Positions 29,518-37,394 are shown, numbered from the stretch's first letter. The stretch is DNA of 60,852 nt from JBFWIW01 sp050253535 (GCA_050253535.1 JBFWIW010000009.1:1-60852), one strand, 5' to 3'. Made by a program: numbers and translations. The notes: generated by a model not told the origin, from the sequence alone.

Positions 29518-30762
29518 ATGAGGTGGGACACTGCGATACTTCACAGCGACCTGAACAGTTTTTATGCCTCGGTGGAGGCGCTGTACGACCCATATCTACG
29601 TGGAAAGGCGGTGGCTGTCTGCGGGGCGGTTGAGGAGCGGCACGGGATCGTTCTGGCCAAATCGGAGAGAGCAAAAAAAGCCGGAATTAAGACCGGCATG
29701 ACGAACGGAGAGGCGAAAAAGCTCTGCCCGGAGCTCATAATCGTCCATCCGAATTTCGACCGGTACCTGAAGTACTCGCGCCTCTCGCGGGACATCTACC
29801 TGCGCTATACGGACAGGGTCGAGCCGTTCGGCATGGACGAGGCGTGGTGCGACGTGACAGGCTGCCGCGAGGTGGCCGGAGACGGGGCTTATGCTGCCGA
29901 ACTGATCCGGCGGACGGTGCGCGATGAGCTGGGGCTTACCGTATCCGTCGGTGTGTCGTTCAACAAGGTGTTCGCCAAACTTGGGAGCGATATGAAAAAG
30001 CCGGACGCGACGACGGTTATAACGCGTGAAAATTTCCGCGAAAAGGTCTGGCCTCTACCGGCATCCGACCTTCTCTACGCCGGCAGGGCGACGGTGAGAA
30101 AACTCTCCATGTACGGGATAAATACGATAGGGGACATAGCATGTGCGTCGGATGAATTTCTGAAAAGGCTTCTGGGCGTCGCCGGGGTGATGCTGTGGAC
30201 GTTTGCAGGCGGGCTCGACACATCGCGCGTGATGCATATGAATTATGAAGTGCCGGTGAAGTCCATAAGCCACGGCGTGACCTGCGCGCAGGATCTCGCG
30301 AATTTTCGTGAGGTGCGGGGGATCATCCTCGAGCTCTCGCAGGACATAGGACACAAGCTGCGGGCAAACGGCTTTGCAGCAAACGGGGTGCAGATTGCGG
30401 TTCGGGACGCGTCGCTCTTTACAAGACAGTATCAGACGCGGCTTGCCGTTCCCACCCAGAGCCCGGCTGAGATAACGGAGACGGCGGCGGGTCTCTTTGA
30501 GGGGAACTACCGCTGGGCGTGCGATGTGCGCGCCGTCACCGTGCGGGCGTGGGCACTCTCGGACGCCTCCCAGCCGCGGCAGACATATATATTCGATGAC
30601 ATTGAGGCCCGATGTAGGAGGGAGAGGCTGGACACCGCGATCGATGACATATGTCGAAGATTTGGCAGACACGGGATATACCCGGCCGCGATAATGGAGA
30701 ATGCAAAGATCAGAGGCTGCGGAGAATGCAATCCGGGTATGCCGGGGATGATGTACAGGTGA
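29518..30762 (+). CDS. dinB: DNA polymerase IV (Y-family translesion polymerase)
   Basis: A 414-aa Y-family polymerase that copies past damaged bases. Palm motifs HSDLNSFYASVEALYDP (first catalytic Asp at residue 10) and VEPFGMDEAWCDVTG (Asp-Glu pair ~104-106), the SVGVSFNKVFAKLGSDMKKPDATTVI thumb motif, GRATVRKLSMYGINTIGDIA helix-hairpin-helix and a little-finger domain. No clear C-terminal beta-clamp peptide (QLxLF) is visible; the end reads RFGRHGIYPAAIMENAKIRGCGECNPG. Its promoter overlaps the divergent xre-immA promoter region, so expression is probably repressed by the XRE protein. Confidence 0.94.
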   Translation: MRWDTAILHSDLNSFYASVEALYDPYLRGKAVAVCGAVEERHGIVLAKSERAKKAGIKTGMTNGEAKKLCPELIIVHPNFDRYLKYSRLSRDIYLRYTDRVEPFGMDEAWCDVTGCREVAGDGAYAAELIRRTVRDELGLTVSVGVSFNKVFAKLGSDMKKPDATTVITRENFREKVWPLPASDLLYAGRATVRKLSMYGINTIGDIACASDEFLKRLLGVAGVMLWTFAGGLDTSRVMHMNYEVPVKSISHGVTCAQDLANFREVRGIILELSQDIGHKLRANGFAANGVQIAVRDASLFTRQYQTRLAVPTQSPAEITETAAGLFEGNYRWACDVRAVTVRAWALSDASQPRQTYIFDDIEARCRRERLDTAIDDICRRFGRHGIYPAAIMENAKIRGCGECNPGMPGMMYR

Positions 30763-30768
30763 AGCATA

Positions 30769-30797
30769 TTTACTTTTGGAAAGTCATGTGGTAAAAT
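30769..30797 (+). promoter_or_regulatory. Promoter of small gene downstream of dinB
   Basis: TTTACT (30769-30774), 17-bp spacer, TAAAAT (30792-30797), starting 7 bases after the dinB stop. It would give the small gene its own transcript with a very short leader. Confidence 0.55.
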
Positions 30798-30817
30798 TAT
30801 TCCATGGAGGCGATTTT

Positions 30818-31087
30818 GTGTTCGGATTTGGGAAAGAGACGGTTTACCTCGGATATTCGATCGAAAAGCTTTCACGGGTACGGCAGATACTGGAGCAAAA
30901 CGGCATTAAATATAATTACAGCGTTACAGACCATGGTGGGCAGCTTTTGGATCCGGTCAGGGGTACCGCGCGTTCTGCTTTCGGCAGCGCAGGAATGGAT
31001 GCCGGATATGAGAAACAGTACGAGGTCAAGGTAGGAAAAAAGGACAGCGAGACGGCGAAAAAGCTGCTGATGGAAGTTAACGGGTAG
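30818..31087 (+). CDS. Conserved small protein of unknown function, 89 aa
   Basis: GTG at 30818 is preceded by GGAGG seven bases upstream; the frame continues 14 codons further but into the promoter. The 89-aa product (M)FGFGKETVYLGYSIEKLSRVRQILEQNGIKYNYSVTD...YEKQYEVKVGKKDSETAKKLLMEVNG has a beta-alpha-beta look like small signal-transducing DUF2007-type domains, with two similar halves around a flexible Gly-rich loop. I do not recognise a named family with certainty. It stands alone between dinB and a strong double hairpin. Confidence 0.7.
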   Translation: MFGFGKETVYLGYSIEKLSRVRQILEQNGIKYNYSVTDHGGQLLDPVRGTARSAFGSAGMDAGYEKQYEVKVGKKDSETAKKLLMEVNG

Positions 31088-31104
31088 AGTAAATACATAG
31101 GGGT

Positions 31105-31172
31105 TTGCAGAAGAACAAGGTTCTTCTGCAAAAAAGGCCCGCCGCAAAGCGAAAGCTTTGCGGCGGGCCTTT
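31105..31172. terminator. Tandem hairpins, bidirectional terminator
   Basis: Two hairpins in series: a 12-bp stem (31105-31116 / 31120-31131) followed by AAAAA, and an 18-bp stem (31133-31150 / 31155-31172) capped by a GAAA tetraloop with A- and T-rich ends. They lie between convergent genes (the 89-aa gene and the GntR gene) and should stop transcription from both sides. Confidence 0.88.
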
Positions 31173-31175
31173 GAT

Positions 31176-31874
31176 TTATTTCACAAGCATGTCGAGGTTG
31201 CGGCGTGTGATGTTCAGGTGGTCCCGCATATAGAACGCGGCGGCCTTCTCATCCTGCCGCTCTATGGCCCCGTAGATCTGTTTGTGCGAGGTGAGGGCGC
31301 TCAGAGGGACGCCCTTCAGGCGTTGGGTAAGGGCGCGGGTGCGGGAGATTATGCCGCTGCAGGTGTCGGAGACGGTGCTGAGGACGCGGTTGCCGGATGC
31401 CTCGGCGAGCGCCTTGTGAAAAGCTTCGTCCTGTTCGAGGGCAAGGCCGCCCGCGTTTATCTCCTTCTCCATCTCTTCTATGTTTTTGGCGAGATACTCC
31501 AGCTGTTCCCGTGTTCTTCTGCGGGCGGCGAGGGTTGCTATCTCCGTTTCGAGGATGAGGCGAACTTCAATGAGCTCGGAATAAAGCGCTTTGTCATTGG
31601 GAAACACCATTGAAATCGGGTCTATTATTTCCTTCAGCGTCGGCGATTTTATATATGTGCCGTCGCCTATGCGGGACTCTATGCAGCCCATGTGTTCAAG
31701 AGAGCGTATAGCCTCCCTTATCGCGGCGCGGCTTACGTTAAAGGTCTCGGCGAGGTCACGTTCGGAAGGGAGCTTATCACCGGGGCGGAGAATTCCTGTG
31801 CCTATTCGCATCAGGAGCTCGTCGACAATCTCCTCGTACAGCTTTGCTTTTTTTAATTTTCCGCCGTTTTCCAT
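31176..31874 (-). CDS. GntR-family regulator, FadR/FCD subfamily
   Basis: A 232-aa repressor. Winged HTH at residues ~10-75: LYEEIVDELLMRIGTGILRPGDKLPSERDLAETFNVSRAAIREAIRSLEHMGCIESRIGDGTYI; then an all-helical FCD ligand domain with the metal/ligand residues in LIEVRLILETEIATLAA, EQDEAFHKALAEASGN and HKQIYGAIERQDEKAA. FCD proteins sense carboxylic acids (lactate, pyruvate, glycolate, fatty acyl-CoA). The gene is divergent from the malic enzyme operon, whose promoter carries the PdhR/LldR-type palindrome ATTGGTAAGACCAAT, so this protein is the probable local repressor. Confidence 0.9.
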   Translation of the reverse strand: MENGGKLKKAKLYEEIVDELLMRIGTGILRPGDKLPSERDLAETFNVSRAAIREAIRSLEHMGCIESRIGDGTYIKSPTLKEIIDPISMVFPNDKALYSELIEVRLILETEIATLAARRRTREQLEYLAKNIEEMEKEINAGGLALEQDEAFHKALAEASGNRVLSTVSDTCSGIISRTRALTQRLKGVPLSALTSHKQIYGAIERQDEKAAAFYMRDHLNITRRNLDMLVK

Positions 31875-31890
31875 AGAAACGCCACCGCCT

Positions 31891-31933
31891 TTATCATAAA
31901 TGATAATATACCAAAAGCTTCGGGAAAAATCAA
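31891..31933 (-). promoter_or_regulatory. Promoter and palindrome of the gntR gene
   Basis: Minus-strand TTGATT (31933-31928), 17-bp spacer, TATATT (31910-31905). A perfect palindrome TTATCAT-AA-ATGATAA (31891-31906) overlaps the -10 end and the start region and could be an operator, although it differs from the ATTGGT...ACCAAT site at the malic enzyme promoter. Confidence 0.6.
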
Positions 31934-32422
31934 ACCAGATTTGGGAAACAGATCGGAAAGTTCTGCCTTACCTGCAGACAAGGCAAAATGCCTTTACAGA
32001 AAAGGATAGATCATGATACAATAACCTTTGTATGCAGATTAAGCGGGAGTTGATTTTCGTTAGGTTGCAAGTAGCGTCTCTATATAAAACAAAAGCAACT
32101 AACATAAAACAAAACCAAGGATGCGCTGATTAAATCCGGCATTGCCGGACTTAATCAGTTGTTCCTAACGTTCAAAAGTCTGCAAACGCGGCCGTCCCGT
32201 CAGAAAGCCCCCGCCGGCGCGGCCCGCGCAGAACCGGAAAAGACCCGTTTTGGGACATAAGCCGGAATGTGAATAATCGAAGGGAGGCATTGCTTTATAT
32301 AAAAACACGACGGTATTTCCTCAGCGGCAGCCGATAAGGAGCGGCCAAGTGGGAAAAACCGGAGGGGCAACGCCAGCGCGGATTTTTTATAATAAAAATC
32401 CGGGAAAAAACCGCCATGAATA
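31934..32422. other. Long intergenic region between gntR and malic enzyme gene
   Basis: About 490 bp without a supported gene. It holds a REP-like palindrome (32119-32158) and, close to the malic enzyme promoter, a hairpin CGGATTTTT / AAAAATCCG (32379-32402). The stretch 32280-32380 is purine-rich with GGAG-type words but folds into nothing I can match to a known riboswitch class. It could encode a small RNA or hold distal regulator sites; I see no proof. Confidence 0.35.
32119..32158 (+). repeat. REP-like palindrome, copy B1
   Basis: GGATGCGCTGATTAA followed by a near-perfect hairpin: 16-bp arms (32126-32141 / 32143-32158) with one mismatch, core TCCGGCA-T-TGCCGGA. A related copy in the opposite orientation lies at 55378-55414 inside the antiporter operon. 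Confidence 0.65.
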
Positions 32423-32451
32423 TTGACTATTTGAAATAAGTGGCGTACAAT
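32423..32451 (+). promoter_or_regulatory. Promoter of malic enzyme operon
   Basis: TTGACT (32423-32428), 17-bp spacer, TACAAT (32446-32451). The start site would fall near 32458, inside the operator that follows directly. Confidence 0.8.
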
Positions 32452-32466
32452 ATTGGTAAGACCAAT
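32452..32466 (+). promoter_or_regulatory. GntR/FadR-type operator ATTGGTAAGACCAAT
   Basis: A perfect palindrome ATTGGT-AAG-ACCAAT lying immediately after the -10 box, over the expected transcription start. It matches the TnGTnnnACnA rule of FadR-subfamily operators and is nearly identical to the site of enterobacterial PdhR. Binding here would block initiation. Confidence 0.85.
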
Positions 32467-32512
32467 TAGAATGATTTTATGTTAACATGCACAACGATGT
32501 AGGAGGATAAAC

Positions 32513-33688
32513 ATGGATTACGCAAAAGAATCACTGAAAATGCATGCCGAATGGAAAGGCAAAATAGAAGTCGTATCCACCGTACCCGTAAAGAACAAGG
32601 ACGATCTGTCCCTGGCATATACCCCGGGCGTCGCTCAGCCCTGCCTGGAGATTCAGAAAGATGTTAACCTGAGCTATGAGCTTACCCGCAGACACAACCT
32701 CTGCCTCGTCGCGACGGACGGTACTGCCGTCCTTGGTCTTGGAGACATCGGCCCGGAGGCCGGAATGCCCGTTATGGAGGGTAAATGCGTTCTATTCAAG
32801 GCGTTCGGCGATGTCGACGCGTTCCCGCTCTGCATTAAGAGTAAAGACGTCGATGAAATAGTCAATACCATTTATCTTATTAGCGGCAGCTTCGGCGGCG
32901 TCAACCTTGAGGATATCTCCGCCCCCCGCTGCTTCGAAATTGAGAAGAAGCTCAAAGAAAAGTGCGATATCCCGATTTTCCACGACGATCAGCACGGCAC
33001 CGCCGTCGTTACCCTCGCCGGCCTTGTAAACGCGCTTAAGTTTGTCGGCAAGAAAAAAGAGGATATCAAAGTCGTCGTCTCCGGAGCCGGCGCGGCAGCT
33101 GTTTCCATAACTAAGCTTTTGCTAACCTACGGTATAAAGGACATTACTCTCTGTGACCGCAAGGGCGCCATATATGAGGGCCGTGCCGAAGGCATGAACC
33201 CAATAAAGGATGAGATGGCAAAGCTCACGAATCTCTCCAAAAAGGCCGGCAGCCTCGCGGACGTTATCGTCGGCGCAGATGTTTTCATCGGCGTTTCAGC
33301 ACCTGGCGCGCTCAAGACCGATATGGTAAAGACGATGGCGAAGGACGCCATAATTTTCGCATGCGCGAACCCCACTCCAGAGATATTCCCGGACGAAGCC
33401 AAGGCCGGCGGCGCTGCAGTTATCTCTACTGGACGCAGCGATTACCCGAATCAGGTCAACAACGTCCTTGCGTTCCCCGGTATTTTCCGCGGTGCTTTTG
33501 ACGTACGCGCAAGCGATATAAACGACGAGATGAAGCTCGCCGCGGCCTACACCATAGCCAGCCTCATTTCTGATGAGGAACTTACCGCAGATTACATTAT
33601 CCCCGCAGCGTTTGACCCGCGCGTAGGCAAGGCCGTTGCGGCCGCCGTCGCGGAGGCCGCCCGCAAGACCGGTGTGGCCAGAATATAG
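32513..33688 (+). CDS. Malic enzyme (NAD(P)-dependent, short form)
   Basis: Converts malate to pyruvate and CO2 with NAD(P)H. The 391-aa protein is the short bacterial form without the phosphotransacetylase-like domain of MaeB. Motifs: LSLAYTPGVAQPCLEI, VATDGTAVLGLGDIGPEAGMPVMEGK, the metal site IFHDDQHGTAVV, the Rossmann loop VVSGAGAAAVSITKLLL, and IFACANPTPEIFPDEA...RSDYPNQVNNVLAFPGIFRGA. AGGAGG precedes the ATG. First gene behind the GntR-controlled promoter; a large hairpin separates it from the aldehyde dehydrogenase gene, so downstream expression may be partly uncoupled. Confidence 0.95.
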   Translation: MDYAKESLKMHAEWKGKIEVVSTVPVKNKDDLSLAYTPGVAQPCLEIQKDVNLSYELTRRHNLCLVATDGTAVLGLGDIGPEAGMPVMEGKCVLFKAFGDVDAFPLCIKSKDVDEIVNTIYLISGSFGGVNLEDISAPRCFEIEKKLKEKCDIPIFHDDQHGTAVVTLAGLVNALKFVGKKKEDIKVVVSGAGAAAVSITKLLLTYGIKDITLCDRKGAIYEGRAEGMNPIKDEMAKLTNLSKKAGSLADVIVGADVFIGVSAPGALKTDMVKTMAKDAIIFACANPTPEIFPDEAKAGGAAVISTGRSDYPNQVNNVLAFPGIFRGAFDVRASDINDEMKLAAAYTIASLISDEELTADYIIPAAFDPRVGKAVAAAVAEAARKTGVARI

Positions 33689-33702
33689 TTTTTAACAGCC
33701 GC

Positions 33703-33752
33703 AACCGGCACAGGCACCTTTTGAACATTAACTTCAGGAGCCTGTGCCGGTT
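33703..33752 (+). terminator. Large hairpin between malic enzyme and aldehyde dehydrogenase genes
   Basis: AACCGGCACAGGC and GCCTGTGCCGGTT form a perfect 13-bp stem around a 24-nt loop. No T-run follows (CAACTGATTTTGG), so it is more likely an mRNA end-stabiliser or partial terminator within the operon than a full stop. Confidence 0.5.
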
Positions 33753-33841
33753 CAACTGATTTTGGATTTGAATATGACAGCGCAGCGCTGTTTATATAGT
33801 TGTGCAAGAGGAATAAATCAATCTGAAAGGAAGTTGGAAAA

Positions 33842-35206
33842 ATGGATAGCTCAGAATTTATCGGAAGTTTAGTGGAAAAAGCCCGCGTTGCTCAGAGGGC
33901 GTATGAGAGTTTCAGTCAGGAACAGGTGGATGCAGTCGTCAGAGCGTTGGCGAGGGCGATATTCGACAATGCGGAACCGCTTGCGAAAATGGCGGTTGAA
34001 GAGACGCGCATGGGCGTCTATGAGGACAAGATAAAGAAAAACATGGGCAAAGCCCGCGTTATCTGGAACGATCTCAAAGGCAAAAAGAGCGTCGGAATAA
34101 TCCGTGAGCTGCCTGAAGAGGGGATTGTGGAAGTGGCGAAGCCCATGGGCGTCGTCGGCGCCATAACGCCAACAACCAATCCTATCGTTACTCCGATGTG
34201 CAACGCCATGTTTGCGCTTAAGGGCCGCAACGCGATAATTATCTGCCCGCATCCGAGAGCCAAAAAGTGCAGCACCGAGGCTGTAAAGCTCATGGTTGAA
34301 GCAATTAATAAGCTTGGCGCTCCCGATAACCTGGTTCAGGTAATTGAGGAGCCGACTGTCGAACTGTCCGGGCTGGTTATGAAGAGCTGTGATGTTTGTA
34401 TATCCACCGGCGGAATGGGAATGGTCCGCGCAGCTTACGCCTCCGGTAAGCCCGCATTCGGCGTCGGCGCAGGAAATGTCCAGTGCCTTATCGATACAGA
34501 TATCGATTTGGAAAAGGCCATACCGATGATAATCGAGGGCCGCCGCTTTGACAACGGCATCATTTGCTCCGGTGAGCAGACTGCCATTACTCCCGCTTCC
34601 ATTTATGACAAGGTCATTGATATTTTCAAGAAGAACGGCGCTTATTACGTCAGCGAACCGCAGGAGGTAGACGCACTGCGTAAGACCCTCTTCCCGGGCG
34701 GCGTTATGGACAAGGACTGTGTCGGGCAGACGGCTGCTTTCGTCGCGGAAAAGGCGGGGCTGAAGGTTCCGGCGGATACAAAAATACTTATCGTCAAGGC
34801 GGAGAAATTCGGAAAAGACGATCTGTATTCCAAAGAGAAGATGTGTCCGGTCATCGCTGCCTATTCCTGTGACACATGGGAAAAGCAGGTTGAGATTGCC
34901 GACGCGAACCTTGCTGTAGAGGGCAGGGGACACTCCGTTTGCATCCACTCGAACAACAAGGCGCACATTGAATATGCGGCCGGCATACTGCCCGTATCCC
35001 GTTTCCTTATAAATCAGATATGCGCGACTTCCAACGGCGGAAGTTTCTTCAACAGTCTTTCCGCTACGACGACTCTGGGCTGCGGCAGTTGGGGCAATAA
35101 CTCCATAAGCGAGAACCTGAGCTGGAAGCACCTCTTTAACGTCAGCAGGATCGCCAATGTACGTCCGGGCAGCAAGGCCCCGACTGATGACGAAATCTGG
35201 GGGTAA
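33842..35206 (+). CDS. CoA-acylating aldehyde dehydrogenase
   Basis: Interconverts an acyl-CoA and the free aldehyde with NAD(P)H. The 454-aa protein has the short acylating ALDH architecture without the alcohol dehydrogenase half of AdhE: PMGVVGAITPTTNPIVTPMCNAMFALKGRNAIIICPHP, the catalytic Cys in FDNGIICSGEQTAI, ICATSNGGSFFNSLSATTTLGCGSWGNNSISENLSWKHL and FNVSRIANV. Within the family it could act on acetaldehyde, succinate semialdehyde (as C. kluyveri SucD) or sulfoacetaldehyde (SauS). The direct neighbours encode an acid-CoA ligase (6 bp downstream), suggesting a two-step acid-acyl-CoA-aldehyde path. Confidence 0.93.
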   Translation: MDSSEFIGSLVEKARVAQRAYESFSQEQVDAVVRALARAIFDNAEPLAKMAVEETRMGVYEDKIKKNMGKARVIWNDLKGKKSVGIIRELPEEGIVEVAKPMGVVGAITPTTNPIVTPMCNAMFALKGRNAIIICPHPRAKKCSTEAVKLMVEAINKLGAPDNLVQVIEEPTVELSGLVMKSCDVCISTGGMGMVRAAYASGKPAFGVGAGNVQCLIDTDIDLEKAIPMIIEGRRFDNGIICSGEQTAITPASIYDKVIDIFKKNGAYYVSEPQEVDALRKTLFPGGVMDKDCVGQTAAFVAEKAGLKVPADTKILIVKAEKFGKDDLYSKEKMCPVIAAYSCDTWEKQVEIADANLAVEGRGHSVCIHSNNKAHIEYAAGILPVSRFLINQICATSNGGSFFNSLSATTTLGCGSWGNNSISENLSWKHLFNVSRIANVRPGSKAPTDDEIWG

Positions 35207-35212
35207 ATACCT

Positions 35213-36367
35213 GTGAAGCTACTTGAATACAAGGCAAAGGAGCTCTTTGATAAATATGGCATCCCGACCATGAACGGCTGCGTAATCGACAGCGCGGACG
35301 GTATGGAGGACGCCATCAAAAACGCGGGGCTCTCTTATCCGGTGGTCGTAAAAGCTCAGGTGCAGATCGGAGGCCGCGGCAAGGCGGGCGGCATACAGTT
35401 TGCCGATAACGCCGCCGAGGCGGCGGCGCACTGCAAGAGGCTTCTGCACAGCGAGCTGCGCGGGTTCACGGTAAACCAGCTGATGATTGTCGAAAAAGCA
35501 AATCCCATCAAGGAGTGGTATATTTCCATACTGCTCGACAGGGACTCCAAGTGCCCGCTCCTCATCTTTTCGCCGGTCGGCGGTATGGAGATAGAGGAAA
35601 CGGCCCGCACAAACCCGGAAAAGGTGGCGAAAATCGCCATAGATCCGTTCCGTGGGGTGCAGGGCTATACTATAGACTACATAATGGATGTGACCGGAGC
35701 CGACAAAAAATATAAAGAGCAGCTTACGGATATCGTCAAAAAGCTGTTTACTGCCTTTTTCGGCTATAACACTATGCTTGTCGAGATTAATCCGCTCGTC
35801 ATAGACGAGAGCGACAAGCTTATAGCGCTCGACGGCAAGGTGGAGATCGACGACAGTGCGCTCAGAATCGGAAAACTTCCGGATATCGCCGAATTCCGCG
35901 ATCAGCTTCAGGAAGACCCCCGGGTCAAAGAGGCGCGGGGATATGGGCTGCATTTCGTTCCGCTGGACGACAACGGTACAATCGGCATAATGAGCAACGG
36001 TTCCGGCATGATGATGAGCTGCCTCGACCTTATTACACAAAGAGGCATGTCTGTAGGAGAGTGCATGGACCAGGGCGGCGGCGCAACCCGAGATAAGCTC
36101 AAAGAGGCCGTCCGCATCATGTTTCTGGGCAAGAATATAAATGTAGTTCTTGTCTACATTTTCGGCGGCATCACCCGCTGCGACGAGGTCGCCATGGGCA
36201 TAAAGATGGCGCTGGAGGAGCAGCCGGCGGATAAAAAGGTAGTCGTCCGCATAGAGGGGACCAATAAGGAGCAGGCTATGGAGATCATTGCAACCATGGG
36301 CGACAGGGTCGTCGCGGTTGACAATGTGCCCGGCGCGGTCGACGCGCTGTGGGCGCTCCTTAACTGA
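35213..36367 (+). CDS. sucC: SucC-like acid-CoA ligase, beta subunit
   Basis: ATP-grasp subunit of an ADP-forming acyl-CoA synthetase. GTG start at 35213, 6 bp after the aldehyde dehydrogenase stop. 384 aa with KLLEYKAKELFDKYGIP, VVVKAQVQIGGRGKAGG, LVEINPLVIDESDKLIALDGKVEIDD (metal site), GSGMMMSCLDLI, CMDQGGGATRDKLKEA and VYIFGGITRCDEVAMGI. The fold is that of succinyl-CoA synthetase beta, with normal length. Several loops depart from typical SucC (GSGMMMSC for GAGLAMAT; CMDQGG for LDVGGG), so the acid substrate may not be succinate. Works with the next gene's product. Confidence 0.88.
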   Translation: MKLLEYKAKELFDKYGIPTMNGCVIDSADGMEDAIKNAGLSYPVVVKAQVQIGGRGKAGGIQFADNAAEAAAHCKRLLHSELRGFTVNQLMIVEKANPIKEWYISILLDRDSKCPLLIFSPVGGMEIEETARTNPEKVAKIAIDPFRGVQGYTIDYIMDVTGADKKYKEQLTDIVKKLFTAFFGYNTMLVEINPLVIDESDKLIALDGKVEIDDSALRIGKLPDIAEFRDQLQEDPRVKEARGYGLHFVPLDDNGTIGIMSNGSGMMMSCLDLITQRGMSVGECMDQGGGATRDKLKEAVRIMFLGKNINVVLVYIFGGITRCDEVAMGIKMALEEQPADKKVVVRIEGTNKEQAMEIIATMGDRVVAVDNVPGAVDALWALLN

Positions 36368-36395
36368 CCGGGTATTCGAAAGGAACGGACTTAGC

Positions 36396-37280
36396 ATGAG
36401 TATACTGATTGACAAAGATACCAGGCTCCTCGTTCAGGGAATAACCGGACGCGAGGGGACCTTCCATACCGAGACAATGCTTAAGTACGGCACGAACATA
36501 GTAGCCGGAGTGACTCCGGGAAAAGGCGGCCGGGAAGTACTCGGCGTCCCGGTGTTTAACACTGTCAGGGAAGCTGTGGAAAAGACGGGGGCGAATGCCA
36601 CCGTGGTTTTCGTACCCGCCAAATTCACGGCGGCTAGCGTTTACGAGGCAGTAGACGCGAACGTACCGATTATAATGACGATTTCCGAGCACACACCTGT
36701 CCACGATATGATGAAGTGCTACTGGACGGCACGCCAGAAGGGTTTACGTCTTTTTGGCCCGAACTCGTTCGGTGTGATCTCTCCGGGAAAATGCAAAGCC
36801 GGCTTTATGCCGCACCACATATTTACGCCCGGCAGTGTGGGGGTTATGACGCGCTCGGCCACAAACGGCTATGAGAGCGTCTACCTCATGAGCCGCGCCG
36901 GAATCGGGCAATCCACAGTTGTCGGTGTGGGCGGAGATATGATACCCGGCTCAACGTTTATCGATCTGCTGCCGGATTTCCAGGCTGATCCGGAGACAAA
37001 GGCCATCGTTATGATCGGTGAAATAGGCGGCGGCGAGGAGGAACTCGCGGCAAAATACATAAGAAAGCATGTGACCAAGCCCGTAGTCGCCATGATCGCG
37101 GGAAAGAATGCTCCGAAGGGTAAGAATATGGGACACGCCGGAGCCATAGTTTCCGCGGACGGCACCGGGAGTGCGGAGAGCAAGGAAACGGCCCTTAAAG
37201 CGGCGGGAGCATATATTGCCGAGAGTACGCTCCATATAGCCGATATTCTGGTAAAACTCAAAGAAGAAAATCATATCTGA
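36396..37280 (+). CDS. sucD: SucD-like acid-CoA ligase, alpha subunit
   Basis: The CoA-binding, histidine-phosphorylated subunit. ATG 36396 follows AAGGAACGGA; 294 aa. SILIDKDTRLLVQGITGREGTFHTETMLKYGTNIVAGVTPGKGG is the CoA site and NMGHAGAIVSADG carries the phospho-His. Two active-site loops differ from succinyl-CoA synthetase: the usual GPNCPG is GPNSFG and the usual SRSGTLTYE is TRSATNGYE, with GFMPHH for GIMPGY. These changes lie around the acid-binding pocket and point to another acid (for example sulfoacetate, malate or another short acid); the substrate is inferred, not shown. Confidence 0.88.
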   Translation: MSILIDKDTRLLVQGITGREGTFHTETMLKYGTNIVAGVTPGKGGREVLGVPVFNTVREAVEKTGANATVVFVPAKFTAASVYEAVDANVPIIMTISEHTPVHDMMKCYWTARQKGLRLFGPNSFGVISPGKCKAGFMPHHIFTPGSVGVMTRSATNGYESVYLMSRAGIGQSTVVGVGGDMIPGSTFIDLLPDFQADPETKAIVMIGEIGGGEEELAAKYIRKHVTKPVVAMIAGKNAPKGKNMGHAGAIVSADGTGSAESKETALKAAGAYIAESTLHIADILVKLKEENHI

Positions 37281-37287
37281 GCAGATT

Positions 37288-37314
37288 CCGGCGCGGCTTA
37301 AAAAACCGCGCCGG
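37288..37314 (+). terminator. GC hairpin after sucD
   Basis: CCGGCGCGG and CCGCGCCGG form a perfect 9-bp stem with a 9-nt loop, 7 bases after the sucD stop. It is followed by an A-rich, not T-rich, tract, so it may be an RNA-stabilising structure separating the ligase and the dehydrogenase genes. Confidence 0.5.
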
Positions 37315-37394
37315 AAAACGAAAAAAGCATAATTGGTATATTTTATAAAGTGTGCTGATTAATTATAGATGCAAATATATAGGGAGGAACAGTT

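Noticed and set aside
32250..32400. Riboswitch before the malic enzyme gene
   Set aside because: Compared by eye with cobalamin, glycine, TPP and ZTP consensus words; no conserved core found, and it lies upstream of the mapped-like promoter rather than in the leader.
33869..35131. 420-aa minus-strand open frame
   Set aside because: Lies wholly inside the acylating aldehyde dehydrogenase gene, without start signals.
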